Of a stretch of DNA of 64,000 bases, positions 42,215 through 50,891 are shown piece after piece (the first letter of the stretch is position 1; each line of letters begins with the position of its first letter). Source of the DNA: Hyalangium ruber. Lineage in GTDB: Bacteria; Myxococcota; Myxococcia; Myxococcales; Myxococcaceae. Location: NCBI RefSeq assembly GCF_034259325.1, contig NZ_JAXIVS010000003.1, positions 124,001-188,000 on the forward strand. The letters run 5' to 3'. The notes beneath the pieces were generated by a model. The model saw nothing but the letters and a program-made list of their open reading frames with translations. It did not search any database and was not told where the DNA came from. The position numbers and the translations under genes were made by a program.

Positions 42215-44692
42215 TCAGCCGGCGACCGCCAGCGCTCGAACCTCGGCGGCGCTCTGGCAATCGAGCGCGCGGCGGGCCATCTCCTCCAGCCGCGCCATGG
42301 ACAGGCCCCGCATGCGCGCCTTGATGGCGGCGATGCTGGGAATCCCCACGCTCAGCTCGGCCACCCCCAGCCCCGCCAGCATCATCGCCCCCGCAGGGTC
42401 TCCGGCGATGCCTCCGCAGGCGCCCACCCAGATGCCGTTGCGTTTGGCCGCCTCCACCGTCTGGCGCACCATGCGCAGCACCGCCGGGTGCAGCCCGTCG
42501 GCCTGCGGCGCCAGCACCGGGTGCAGCCGGTCCATGGCCAGCACGTACTGCGTCAAGTCGTTGGTCCCGATGGAGAAGAAGTCCACCTCGCGGGCGAACT
42601 GATCGGCCATCACCACCGCCGCCGGCACCTCGATCATGATGCCCACCTCCACGGGCTTCGCCCCCACGTCGCGGCGCACCTCCTCGGCGATGGCCTTGGC
42701 CTGCGTCAGCTCGGAGGGCGTGGTCACCATGGGGAACATCAGCCGCACCGCCCCCAGGCGCGAGGCGCGGAAGATGGCGCGCAGCTGCGTGCGGAACAGG
42801 TCCGGCCGCTGCAAACACAAGCGCAGGCCCCGCACCCCGAGGAAGGGGTTCTCCTCGGCCGGCATCGACAGGTACGGCACCTCCTTGTCCCCGCCGATGT
42901 CCAGCGTGCGCAGAATCACCGGCAGGCCGTTCATGGCCCGCAGGATGGCCTCGTACACCTCGAGCTGCTCCTCCTCGCTGGGAGGCGTGTCCCGCTGTAG
43001 GAACAGGAACTCCGTGCGCATCAGCCCGACACCCTCGGCCCCGCCGTTCACCGCGGCCGCGGCCTCCTTGGGGGAGCTGATGTTGGCGGCGACTTCCACC
43101 CGCACACCGTCGGTGGTGACGGCGGGCAGGTAGCACGCGCGCCGCTCCTCCTCGCGCCGGAGCAGCGACTGGCGCTGGCGTTCGGCGGCGAGCGCGCGGT
43201 CGGCGGGAGTCGGCTCGGCGATGATGACCCCGTTGTCGCCGTCGATGATGCACTCCTGCCCGTCGGTGAGATCGATCACCGCCGGCCCCGCCGCGACCAC
43301 GGCCGGCAGGTCCAGCGAGCGCGCGATGATGGCGGTGTGCGAGGTGGCTCCGCCCCCGGCGGTACACAAGCCCAGCACGGTGCGTGGATCGAGCTTGGCC
43401 GTGTCCGAGGGGGACAGGTCCTCGGCCAGGATGATCACCGGGTGGTCGGGCGCCGAGGTCTCGCTGCCCTGGATTTCATCGGCCAGCAGGCGCAGCACGC
43501 GGCGGCCGACGTCCCGCAAGTCGCCGGCACGGGCCGCCAGCAGCGCATCCTTGATTCCACCCAGGAGCGTCGCGCGCTCCTCGTAGGTTTCCCGCCAGGC
43601 CCAGCCGGCGCTCGCGCCTCTTTCGATTCGGCGGTGGGCCTCGGCCACCAGCTCCGGATCCTCCAGGAGCTCGAGGTGCGCCTTGAAGATGGCCGCCTTG
43701 GCCGCTCCCGCCTTCTTCCAGAACTCCTCGTAGAGGTTGTGCAGCTCGGCGGTAGCCGACGCCAGTGCCTTGTCCAGGCGGTCGCGCTGGACCAGCGGAT
43801 CCGGCGCGGTCGGGTGGACCACCAGTCGCTCGCGCTGGAAGTGCCACACGGGCGCGGTGGCGATGCCCGGCGAGGCCGAGACTCCCGCCAGCATGCGGCC
43901 ACCGTAGGCCAGGGCGGGCCGCACGGGCGCCGGTGCGGCCTCGGCGGCAGGCGCCTCGGGTTGGCCCTCCCCGAGCCCTCGCGCGAAGGCGGCGGCGATG
44001 GCGGACAGAGCCGCCCCGGCATCCGGCCCCTCGGCGAGGACCGTCAGCTCCGTCCCCCCGCTGGCGCCCAGACCCAACAGGGAGATGAGGCTCTTGGCGT
44101 TGGCGCTCTTGTCCCCCCGGCGCACGGCGATGTTCGACGTGAAACGCTTGGCGGTCTCGACGAGCTCCGTGGCCGGGCGGGCGTGCAGCCCATGCGGCGA
44201 CGGCGCGACCACGGTGATGGAGGCGCCGCGCACGGCCACCGTCTCGGGCGTAGCGACGGCGGCCCTCTTGCCGTTCAGGTGGGCGGCGATCTCCTCGCGG
44301 TCCGTGGTGACGGCCAGCCGGGCCGCGGTGGCCGCGTCGCCCAGCACGCCCGTGAGGTTGGCGAGCACCTGGATGTGCTCGTCGGACCTGGCGGCGATGC
44401 CGACGGCGAGGTGCGCCAGCCCGCTGTCGCCCCAGGGGACACCGGCGGGGAACTGCACCACCACGATGCCGGTGCGGAGCACCTGCTCCCGCGCCTCGGG
44501 CAGACCGTGGGGGATGGCGATTCCGTTGCCGAGGAAGGTGCTGGCCAGCTGCTCCCGGCCACGCATCGCGTCAATATATGCGGGGGAGATGAAGCCGCTC
44601 TCCACCATGGCTCGGCCCACGAGCGTGATGGCCTCATCCTTGTCTCTGGCGGTACTGCCGAGGCGGATGTTGTCCGGGCCAAGCTCGAGCAT
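42215..44692 (-). CDS. fruB: Fructose PTS multiphosphoryl transfer protein (EIIA-HPr-EI fusion)
   Basis: 825 residues starting at the ATG at 44692 (CAGGAGAGG upstream). It passes phosphate from PEP to the FruA EIIB domain through three fused modules: EIIA-Fru (about 1-145) with phosphorylated His62 in 'AIPHGLP'; HPr (about 155-245) with His170 in 'GLHARPAT' and a regulatory-serine-like 'AKSLISLLGLG'; and EI (about 265-825) with His452 in 'GGGATSHTAIIAR' and catalytic Cys in 'GACGGIAGDP'. All phosphorylation sites are intact, so the operon needs no separate EI or HPr. Nothing resembling a FruR repressor gene lies next to it. The order EIIA-HPr-EI is seen in several proteobacterial FruB proteins. 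Confidence 0.95.
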   Translation of the reverse strand: MLELGPDNIRLGSTARDKDEAITLVGRAMVESGFISPAYIDAMRGREQLASTFLGNGIAIPHGLPEAREQVLRTGIVVVQFPAGVPWGDSGLAHLAVGIAARSDEHIQVLANLTGVLGDAATAARLAVTTDREEIAAHLNGKRAAVATPETVAVRGASITVVAPSPHGLHARPATELVETAKRFTSNIAVRRGDKSANAKSLISLLGLGASGGTELTVLAEGPDAGAALSAIAAAFARGLGEGQPEAPAAEAAPAPVRPALAYGGRMLAGVSASPGIATAPVWHFQRERLVVHPTAPDPLVQRDRLDKALASATAELHNLYEEFWKKAGAAKAAIFKAHLELLEDPELVAEAHRRIERGASAGWAWRETYEERATLLGGIKDALLAARAGDLRDVGRRVLRLLADEIQGSETSAPDHPVIILAEDLSPSDTAKLDPRTVLGLCTAGGGATSHTAIIARSLDLPAVVAAGPAVIDLTDGQECIIDGDNGVIIAEPTPADRALAAERQRQSLLRREEERRACYLPAVTTDGVRVEVAANISSPKEAAAAVNGGAEGVGLMRTEFLFLQRDTPPSEEEQLEVYEAILRAMNGLPVILRTLDIGGDKEVPYLSMPAEENPFLGVRGLRLCLQRPDLFRTQLRAIFRASRLGAVRLMFPMVTTPSELTQAKAIAEEVRRDVGAKPVEVGIMIEVPAAVVMADQFAREVDFFSIGTNDLTQYVLAMDRLHPVLAPQADGLHPAVLRMVRQTVEAAKRNGIWVGACGGIAGDPAGAMMLAGLGVAELSVGIPSIAAIKARMRGLSMARLEEMARRALDCQSAAEVRALAVAG

Positions 44693-45110
44693 GTCCTCTC
44701 CTGTCCAGCACCGCCTGCATCCGTTGCGTGAAGGGTGGCGCGCGACCGGATCTGAGAACGACCGGGCGGTCCATCCGAGCTTCGGAGAGGGCAAGCGGTC
44801 GCGGCCAGCGGAAGGTAGGGGCCTGTAGCCACCGTCGCAAGGGACTCGGGGGCGGCCTTGGGCGGCAGCGTCAACAGCGGACACATTCCGGCGCGCGGCG
44901 CCAGGCCATGCCTCGAACTGAGGAGCCAATTCGAGGGCCCTCCGGCGGCGCTCCCGCCAAAGCTGTCTGGTTGTCAGACAGGTTTGCCGAAAGCGGGTCC
45001 TCCCTACCCTGAAGGGAGGGTGTCATCGGTGAGACGTCCTGTGTCAGACCGGAACGCTATGCCTTCACCGCATGGATATGATGGCGGGCGTTGGGGAGCA
45101 TGGGGACGGA
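44693..45110. other. Gene-free region between the fru operon and the Uma2 gene
   Basis: Divergent spacer of about 420 bp with no supported coding frame. The left part is the fru promoter region; no recognisable FruR/Cra operator was found. From 44929 the sequence belongs to the duplicated module that recurs at 47832, and includes the palindromic element 44956-44988 and conserved non-coding sequence up to the Uma2 start. Confidence 0.5.
44956..44988. repeat. Palindromic element, copy 2 of a dispersed family
   Basis: Arms of 14 bp around a 5-nt centre, with 12 of 14 positions symmetrical; the inner CTGTCTG-GTTGT-CAGACAG (44963-44981) is perfect. Related to the elements at 8094-8117 and 47857-47889, sharing CTGTCTG ... 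GACAGGTT and a preceding GGCGGCGCTCC(C/T)GC. Confidence 0.7.
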
Positions 45111-45665
45111 ATGGAACGGAAATCGGCCACCTACGCGGATCTGGAGGCGCTGCCCGACAATGTCATCGGGGAGCTCGTCGCTGGAGCGCTGTATGCCAGT
45201 CCACGGCCGGCGGGGCCGCACACGCATGCGGCCTCCAAGTTGGGAACTGCTTTGGGAGGACCGTTCGACCAAGGACGGGGTGGCCCTGGAGGCTGGCACG
45301 TCCTCTTCGAGCCGGAGCTACACCTGGGTGAGGATGTGCTGGTACCGGATCTGGCCGGCTGGCGACGCGAGCGGATGCCTCGGTCTCCCAGCGCCGCTGC
45401 TTACACGCTCGCGCCAGATTGGGTGTGCGAGGTGCTCTCGCCATCCACCATGGCCTTGGATCGAGCGGTCAAGCTGCCGGTATATGCGCGCGAGCGCGTG
45501 CGGCACGTCTGGCTGGTAGACCCGGTGGCGCGCACGCTGGAGGTGTTCCGGCTCGAGGGGGAGCGCTATACGCTGCTCGTGACCCACACAGGCGCGACTC
45601 GGGTGCGTGCCGAGCCCTTTGATGCCATCGAGCTGGCGCTGGCCTTCCTCTGGGGCGAGGATTAG
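45111..45665 (+). CDS. Uma2-family protein (PD-(D/E)XK nuclease-like), copy A
   Basis: 184 residues from 'MERKSATYADLEALP', with the ATG at 45111 preceded by GGGGACGGA; the frame opens further upstream at 45072. Uma2 (DUF820) proteins have a restriction-endonuclease-like fold. Family blocks: 'GELVAGALYASPRPAGPH' (about 20-37), the active-site Asp in 'DVLVPDLAGWRR' (about 74-85), 'PDWVCEVLSPST' with the acidic E-x-hydrophobic strand (about 101-112) and 'YARERVRHVWLVDP' (about 126-139). No function has been established for most of the family, which is hugely amplified in some myxobacteria and cyanobacteria. Near-identical to the gene at 48011-48565. Confidence 0.85.
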   Translation: MERKSATYADLEALPDNVIGELVAGALYASPRPAGPHTHAASKLGTALGGPFDQGRGGPGGWHVLFEPELHLGEDVLVPDLAGWRRERMPRSPSAAAYTLAPDWVCEVLSPSTMALDRAVKLPVYARERVRHVWLVDPVARTLEVFRLEGERYTLLVTHTGATRVRAEPFDAIELALAFLWGED

Positions 45666-45667
45666 CG

Positions 45668-47269
45668 CTACCGGGGTTCCCCCGTCGCAGGTGCAGAGGC
45701 TGGCTCGCGGTCCGGCGGGAAGATGGGAGCGTAACAGCCGCCCCGATGCACGAAGCCGTTCCCGGGACAGTCCTCGAGCTCGACGTCCACCTTCAACCAG
45801 CAGCCTCCGTTGATTGCACTCTGTCCCTTGTGACAGCGCCCCTTCGAATCGGGCCTGAGCTGCCCTGGTAGCGGCTGCTTTGGCATCTCCAAGGCTATCC
45901 CTCTCCCTGTGGGAGCTTTGAGAACAGCGGAAGCGCTCAGTGTTGTGTCTCCAAGAGCGACAGCCTCCTCCGCGTCGGATGCACTCCTCGCCACGGTGGA
46001 ATCCTCGCCGGCACGCCCAGGCTCTGACCTCCCTGGCAGGAGTGCCAAGGTGCCCACTGCCATGAGCCAGGGCAGCCATCGCCGGGACCGCGTGCGGGGA
46101 ATGCGTCGCACGGCGGGTGCCGCGGCACGGGGGAGCTGCTGAGCTTCCCGCGGCTCCGCTCGAACTCGCAGAGCCGCATCCGATTGCTCGGCCTCGCGGA
46201 CTTCCTCCCGATCCCGGCGGCGCGGGCGGTGGCCCAGCAGCTCGGCTTCAGCCACATCTCCTTCTGGCCACTGCGAGCGCTCGAGCGTCTCCCACTCGAA
46301 CAGGGGCACGTCCGCCATGGGTCCGGCATTCGCTACGCCCTGCTCCATCGCCTCGGCCAGCTCGCCCGGGTGACCACGCTCCTCGGGCCGCCGCGACAGC
46401 ATGCGCAGGATGAGCGCGTTGAGCTGCGGGTCCATCCGAGGGTTGAGCTGCCTCGGAGGCCGTGGGCCTCCTCCCTCCGGCCGCCAGCACCGCCCCTCCT
46501 CCAGGCTGGGGTTCGTGAAGGGTGGGTACTCGTCCGTCACCAACCGGTAGGCCATGACACCCAAGGCGAACACATCATCGGCAGGCCGGGCCACATAGGG
46601 CTCCGTCGAGGATGGACCGAGACGCTGGAGGTACTCCCAGGCTTCAGGGCTGCGGTAGGCCGGAGTGCCTGGAAGCATGGGCAAGGGCGTCAGCCGCACC
46701 GCGCCCGAGTAGTGCCCTGCCCCGAAGTCCGTGAGGAACAGGCAGCCATCCGCCGACCGAACCAACGTGTTGTCGCCCTTGACGTCCCGATGCACTCCGC
46801 TCACCGTGTGGGTGGCTTGAAGCGCGCGGGCGGCCTGGGCAAGCAAACGCAGGACCTGGCGCGACGAGGGGTTGCGGCGCGCGGCCCACGCATACAGCGG
46901 CCCTCCTTCCACCCATTCCATGACAAGGAAGGGATGGGCGCGGCCGGAAGGGTGCCGCCACACTCCCGCGTCGAGCAGGCTCGGTACGCTGGGATGATGG
47001 ATGCGCGAGAGCAACTCCGCTTCACGCGCGAAGCGCGGATCTCTGGGGTAGAGGGACAGCTTGAGGGCTACGGACTCGGCTTCTGCCTGACCCTCTCGCA
47101 CCGCCCGGTATACCGCGCCATAGGTGCCTCGGCCGCGAAGGCTGACGACCTGCCATCGCCCAAGGCGGGTGCCCCTCGGCAAGGCCTCCGGGCCAGTTTC
47201 CTGCGCCATCGGCAGCGCATCCACGAGTTCCTTCCAGGTAGGAGTACCCACGCGTTCACCTGGAGCCAT
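45668..47269 (-). CDS. Eukaryote-like Ser/Thr protein kinase with Cys-rich C-terminal domain
   Basis: 533 residues, with GAGGTAGG upstream of the ATG. Kinase domain about 38-320: glycine loop 'GRGTYGAVY' (46-54), ATP Lys70 in 'VALK', 'HRDVKGDN' (160-167; catalytic Asp162), 'DFG' (181-183), and an activation segment with 'GTPAYRSPEAW'. All catalytic residues are present. A basic linker leads to one membrane helix (about 395-412). The extracytoplasmic tail (about 430-533) ends in a Cys-containing module, 'GRCHKGQSAINGGCW' ... 'GNGFVHRGGCYAP', that recurs on myxobacterial kinases and may sense an external signal. It sits between the two Uma2 copies in the opposite direction. Confidence 0.9.
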   Translation of the reverse strand: MAPGERVGTPTWKELVDALPMAQETGPEALPRGTRLGRWQVVSLRGRGTYGAVYRAVREGQAEAESVALKLSLYPRDPRFAREAELLSRIHHPSVPSLLDAGVWRHPSGRAHPFLVMEWVEGGPLYAWAARRNPSSRQVLRLLAQAARALQATHTVSGVHRDVKGDNTLVRSADGCLFLTDFGAGHYSGAVRLTPLPMLPGTPAYRSPEAWEYLQRLGPSSTEPYVARPADDVFALGVMAYRLVTDEYPPFTNPSLEEGRCWRPEGGGPRPPRQLNPRMDPQLNALILRMLSRRPEERGHPGELAEAMEQGVANAGPMADVPLFEWETLERSQWPEGDVAEAELLGHRPRRRDREEVREAEQSDAALRVRAEPREAQQLPRAAAPAVRRIPRTRSRRWLPWLMAVGTLALLPGRSEPGRAGEDSTVARSASDAEEAVALGDTTLSASAVLKAPTGRGIALEMPKQPLPGQLRPDSKGRCHKGQSAINGGCWLKVDVELEDCPGNGFVHRGGCYAPIFPPDREPASAPATGEPR

Positions 47270-47429
47270 CCTACCTCAAGGGTTGCCAGGAAACATCCTT
47301 CCTCAGGCCAACCAAAGTCCCGACTGCACCTCCGAGATGCTGATACATCTGGAGCAGCACCGCGCGCGGGGGCACCAGGTGACAGACGAGATGCGGACAT
47401 TGCAGCATCGGCTGGAGTGAAGGTGGGCA

Positions 47430-47711
47430 ATGAAGACCCGAATCACCATTGAATTGGAACTCAACGCGTCGGGCATTCCCTTTGTCGAGCGCCCTCCGGA
47501 GGCACTCCTCGAATGCCGCTGCGCTCCCGTCGAGCCAGGCCGTCCTGCCTCCATCGAGATCCAGGGCAATGAAGCAGGGCTCCGGTGGCTGGCCGAAAAG
47601 GCCCTCGCCGTCGCGAATGCCCGCCCCGACGGCTACCACGTCCACCTCGGCAAGGACGAAGGTCTGCTGGGCGGTGAACTCATCATCGCGCGAAGGAGTC
47701 GCCAGCACTGA
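47430..47711 (+). CDS. Small protein resembling Imm32-type immunity proteins
   Basis: 93 residues, beginning MKTRITIELELNASG. The pattern 'IEIQGNEAGLRWLAEKALAVA' followed by 'GYHVHLGKDEGLLGGELII' resembles small immunity-like proteins of the Imm32 type (a 'GN..GL..LA' helix and an 'H.HL' strand). There is no toxin gene next to it, and the resemblance is by eye only. The first strand is Thr/Ile/Glu-rich and the C-terminus basic. It lies between the kinase and the second Uma2 copy, within the segment bracketed by the duplication. Confidence 0.6.
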   Translation: MKTRITIELELNASGIPFVERPPEALLECRCAPVEPGRPASIEIQGNEAGLRWLAEKALAVANARPDGYHVHLGKDEGLLGGELIIARRSRQH

Positions 47712-47856
47712 TGCCGCGGGAGAGCTGCGTCAGCGCGTCGGACAGGGTACTGCCTCGCGCACACCCTCTTCCGTGCGGCCGGCAAGCAGCGCCAGAGCGT
47801 GCCACGGCATGGCTTTCGAGGTGCAGCCCCGATTCGAGGCCCCCGGCGGCGCTCCT

Positions 47857-47889
47857 GCCAAAGCTGTCTGGTTGTCAGACAGGTTTGCC
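47857..47889. repeat. Palindromic element, copy 3 of a dispersed family
   Basis: Same 33-bp imperfect palindrome as at 44956-44988; inner CTGTCTG-GTTGT-CAGACAG at 47864-47882. It is preceded by GGCGGCGCTCCTGC, identical to the bases before the element at 8094-8117. Confidence 0.7.
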
Positions 47890-48010
47890 CAGTGCTGCTC
47901 GACCCTACCCAGGAGAGGGGGTGTCATCCGCGCGACGTCCTGTGTCAGACCGGAGCGCTATGCCTCCACTGCATGGATATGATGGCGGGCGTTGGGAGTA
48001 TGGGGATGGA

Positions 48011-48565
48011 ATGGAACGGAAACCGGCCACCTACGCGGATCTGGAGGCGCTGCCCGACAATGTCATCGGGGAGCTCGTTGCTGGAACGCTGTATGCCAGT
48101 CCACGGCCAGCGGCTCGGCACACGTTCGCCACCTCGCGGCTGGGCATTGCATTGGGCGGCCCCTTCGACCAGGGGCGTGGAGGGCCCGGTGGCTGGGTCG
48201 TGCTCTTTAAGCCGGAACTGCACCTGGGCGAGGACGTACTGGTGCCAGATGTGGCCGGCTGGCGGCGCGAACGGATGCCAAGACCGCCCCACACAGCAGC
48301 CTTCACGCTCGCGCCAGACTGGGTGTGCGAGGTGCTCTCGCCCTCGACCATGGCCCTGGATCGAGCGGTCAAGCTGCCGGTGTATGCGCGCGAGCGAGTG
48401 CGGCACGTCTGGCTGGTAGACCCGGTGGCCCGCACGCTGGAGGTGTTCCGGCTCGACGGTGAGCGCTACACCCTGCTCGTGACCCACGCAGGCTCGGCTC
48501 GCGTGCGCGCCGAGCCCTTTGATGCCATCGAGCTGGCGCTGGCCTTCCTCTGGGATGAGGAGTAG
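48011..48565 (+). CDS. Uma2-family protein (PD-(D/E)XK nuclease-like), copy B
   Basis: 184 residues from 'MERKPATYADLEALP' (ATG at 48011, GGGGATGGA upstream; the open frame extends left to 47711 but that part is the non-coding half of the duplication). Same length as copy A with about 21 substitutions, most of them before residue 100; the nuclease-like core ('DVLVPDVAGWRR', 'PDWVCEVLSPST', 'RERVRHVWLVDP') is unchanged. The conserved core and absence of frameshifts suggest both copies are maintained. Function unknown. Confidence 0.85.
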   Translation: MERKPATYADLEALPDNVIGELVAGTLYASPRPAARHTFATSRLGIALGGPFDQGRGGPGGWVVLFKPELHLGEDVLVPDVAGWRRERMPRPPHTAAFTLAPDWVCEVLSPSTMALDRAVKLPVYARERVRHVWLVDPVARTLEVFRLDGERYTLLVTHAGSARVRAEPFDAIELALAFLWDEE

Positions 48566-48610
48566 CCCCGAACGCCGCTGCCCTGGGCCGCCGCGTCAGC
48601 GCTTCAAGGG

Positions 48611-50845
48611 TCACGGCAGCACGCCCGGCAACCGGAGGATCACCACGTGCGGCGCCGCGCCATTGGTGACGTTGATGGTGATGTTCGCGTTGCCGCCCGT
48701 GCCCCGGCCTACCAGGTAGGACATGGAGCGCGCCCGGCCGCTCGTGCCGCTCTGTAGCCCGACCGCTCCCAGCCGCCCCCAGCTCCCATCCCGCAGGTTG
48801 AAGGAGTCGTAGTCGTAGCCCGTGGCGTAGTTGGCGTGGTCCAGCGCCAGCGTGGCCGCCCAGTCCATCATCAGCTCGGAGAAGGGCGTGCCCGTGTGCG
48901 CCTCCAGGTTGGCGATGCCCGAGCCCGGCCCCATGACCCAGTTCTTCCAGAAGTTCGCGTGGCCCTTCTTCTGCGCCGCGCGCCACACCAGCAGGAAGTT
49001 GTAGCCGTAGATGCACTGGCCCTCGAGCGCCCCGCTCGGGCGGCTCTCGTACACCACGCGCACGCTCTGCGGCGAGCTCAGGCACGGCTCCGCGTAGCCT
49101 TGAATCTCGTCCACCTGGCTGCCCAGCCCCGCGAGCTGCTGGGCCGCCATCGCGCTGCCCTCTTCGATCCACAGCTCCTCCGGGAACTGGTCGGACGTCA
49201 GCCGCCGCCCCGTGGCGATCAGGTGCTTGAGCTCATGCACCATCGTCGCCGGCATCACCACGCTGAAGTAGCTGGTGCGCGGAATCTGCCCGCCGAAGCT
49301 GCCCGGCGTGGCCGCGTAGAAGATGTCGCCCTCGTTGCTGTGGACCCCCGTCTCCGGGAACGCCACGGCGTCATCGAACAGATCCAGCGGCTTCACGTAG
49401 CCCAGCAGCCCCTGTGGCGCCAGCAGCCGGCTGAACACGATGAGGATCTTCTGGTTGCCGTCCACGTCGGCGAAGTTGCCGAAGTACTGCCGGTCCGGAG
49501 GCACGACGCGCGTCTCGAAGTCGTTGGCCAGGCTCTGCAGCTCGGCGCTGCTGAAGTCACTCAGGTCCTCGTTCTGCACGAACCAGTAGGCGTTGGTGCT
49601 CACGCGCTTGAGCGTGGCAGTGATCTGCGTCTGCCCCGTGCTGGTGTCGATCCAGAACCGGCACGTCTTCGTGTCCACCGTGTACGGCCCCGCGCAGTTG
49701 TCGATCGCCAGCGAGCTCACCGTCCCCGGCGCTCCCAGCGTCGCCGCGCCGGCCTGGCGCAGCGCCCGCACGTCTCTCAGGTCCTTCTCCATCTTCGCCA
49801 GGTGGGCCTCCTGGTGGGCCCGCATTCCCGTCCGCGCCTGGAGCGCCAGCGGGGCCAGCGGCACGGGGGAAAACGCCTCGGCCTCGGGCGAGGACACGTC
49901 CTGCGCCAGCACGCCCGTGGTGTTGACGGTGTAGTTCAGCCCGTCCACCGTCAGCGACTGGCTGGCATGCACGGGGATGACCGCCACCCGCTCGGTGGCC
50001 GACAGCCCCTGCAGCGTCACCGTGGCCGAGCCGCCCGTGAAGTCCGTGGGGCGCAGGTACTGCACGTTGGACGGCAGGGGCACGGTGTTGCCCTTCACCC
50101 TCAAGAGGATGCCGAGGTTCTGCATGGGAGGAATGACGGGCGTCGGGTCCACGCCCCCCGTGGTGTAGGCGCCCTCGTAGTCTCCCGAGTCGGCCAGGCT
50201 GTTGCCGTTGACGTCCTTGGTCGCGGTGACGGCGTACTGCCCCGGCGGCAACGAGAAGGAGAAGCTCGCCGAGGCGCCGCTGCCGCTCACCGTCATCTTC
50301 CGGGTGTTGGCGTGGGTGGAGACGCACTGGCCTGCGCTGATGAAGCACGCCGTCACCTGGGTGCCAGCGACGTCGCCGTTCGCGGGCGCCGTGACCGTGC
50401 CGCGAATCGTCTGGTTGGAGCTCACCGCCATGGTGATGTTGATGTTACGGGCGGGCGGAGTCACCGCGACCGCGCCCTGGCCGTTGCCGTAGACACCCTC
50501 GTAGTCGCCGCTGTCCAGCTCGTCGTTCGTGTTGGTGTCCTTGGCGGCCACCACGAGGTACTGACCGCTGGCCAGGTTCGCGACGCTATACGGAGCGCTC
50601 ACGCCCGTGCCCTGCAGCGTGAGTGACTTGGTGTTGGGCGAGGCGGTGTCGCACCGGCCACCGACGACGAAGCAGACCAGCACCTGCGTGCCGGCGATGG
50701 TGCCTCCGTTGGGCGCCGTGACCGCGCCGCTGAGGGTGCCCGGAATCAGCGTGTCCTCGTCGCCCTCGCCCGGCTCCTCTCCCGGACAGCCAGCCAGGCA
50801 CAGCGCCACCACCCCGCTCGTCACGAGCCGCATCAGTCTCCGCAT
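48611..50845 (-). CDS. M30-like metallopeptidase lipoprotein with duplicated N-terminal domain
   Basis: 744 residues from the ATG at 50845; a second in-frame ATG at 50833 has GGAG closer upstream. Signal peptide ends ALCLAGC (lipobox). Residues about 36-135 and 145-240 are tandem repeats of one beta domain: compare 'GAVTAPNGGTIAGTQVLVCF' with 'GTVTAPANGDVAGTQVTACF', each ending 'DSGDYEGVYG' / 'DSGDYEGAYT'. The catalytic part has HEXXH as 'HELKH' (537-541) followed 20 residues later by 'WIEEGSA', the pattern of hyicolysin-type (M30) zinc peptidases. An extracellular or surface protease suits a predatory lifestyle. The gap to the antiporter gene is 46 bp. Confidence 0.85.
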   Translation of the reverse strand: MRRLMRLVTSGVVALCLAGCPGEEPGEGDEDTLIPGTLSGAVTAPNGGTIAGTQVLVCFVVGGRCDTASPNTKSLTLQGTGVSAPYSVANLASGQYLVVAAKDTNTNDELDSGDYEGVYGNGQGAVAVTPPARNINITMAVSSNQTIRGTVTAPANGDVAGTQVTACFISAGQCVSTHANTRKMTVSGSGASASFSFSLPPGQYAVTATKDVNGNSLADSGDYEGAYTTGGVDPTPVIPPMQNLGILLRVKGNTVPLPSNVQYLRPTDFTGGSATVTLQGLSATERVAVIPVHASQSLTVDGLNYTVNTTGVLAQDVSSPEAEAFSPVPLAPLALQARTGMRAHQEAHLAKMEKDLRDVRALRQAGAATLGAPGTVSSLAIDNCAGPYTVDTKTCRFWIDTSTGQTQITATLKRVSTNAYWFVQNEDLSDFSSAELQSLANDFETRVVPPDRQYFGNFADVDGNQKILIVFSRLLAPQGLLGYVKPLDLFDDAVAFPETGVHSNEGDIFYAATPGSFGGQIPRTSYFSVVMPATMVHELKHLIATGRRLTSDQFPEELWIEEGSAMAAQQLAGLGSQVDEIQGYAEPCLSSPQSVRVVYESRPSGALEGQCIYGYNFLLVWRAAQKKGHANFWKNWVMGPGSGIANLEAHTGTPFSELMMDWAATLALDHANYATGYDYDSFNLRDGSWGRLGAVGLQSGTSGRARSMSYLVGRGTGGNANITINVTNGAAPHVVILRLPGVLP

Positions 50846-50891
50846 GTCCCGGAATGTTACCCCCGAGACAATTGGAGCCGCCACGGGCCCC

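Larger units (their letters stand above)
44929..45665 (+). repeat. Direct duplication, copy A (737 bp)
   Basis: About 180 bp of upstream DNA plus the whole Uma2 gene recur at 47832-48565 in the same orientation. The upstream parts share long near-identical stretches, including the palindrome, GACGTCCTGTGTCAGACCGGA and the GATATGATGGCGGGCGTTGG block. The encoded proteins differ at about 21 of 184 residues by hand alignment. Confidence 0.85.
47832..48565 (+). repeat. Direct duplication, copy B (734 bp)
   Basis: Second copy of the module at 44929-45665, including about 180 bp of non-coding DNA, the palindrome at 47857-47889 and the whole Uma2 gene. The non-coding stretch from 47712 to 48010 holds nothing else I can support. 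Confidence 0.85.
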
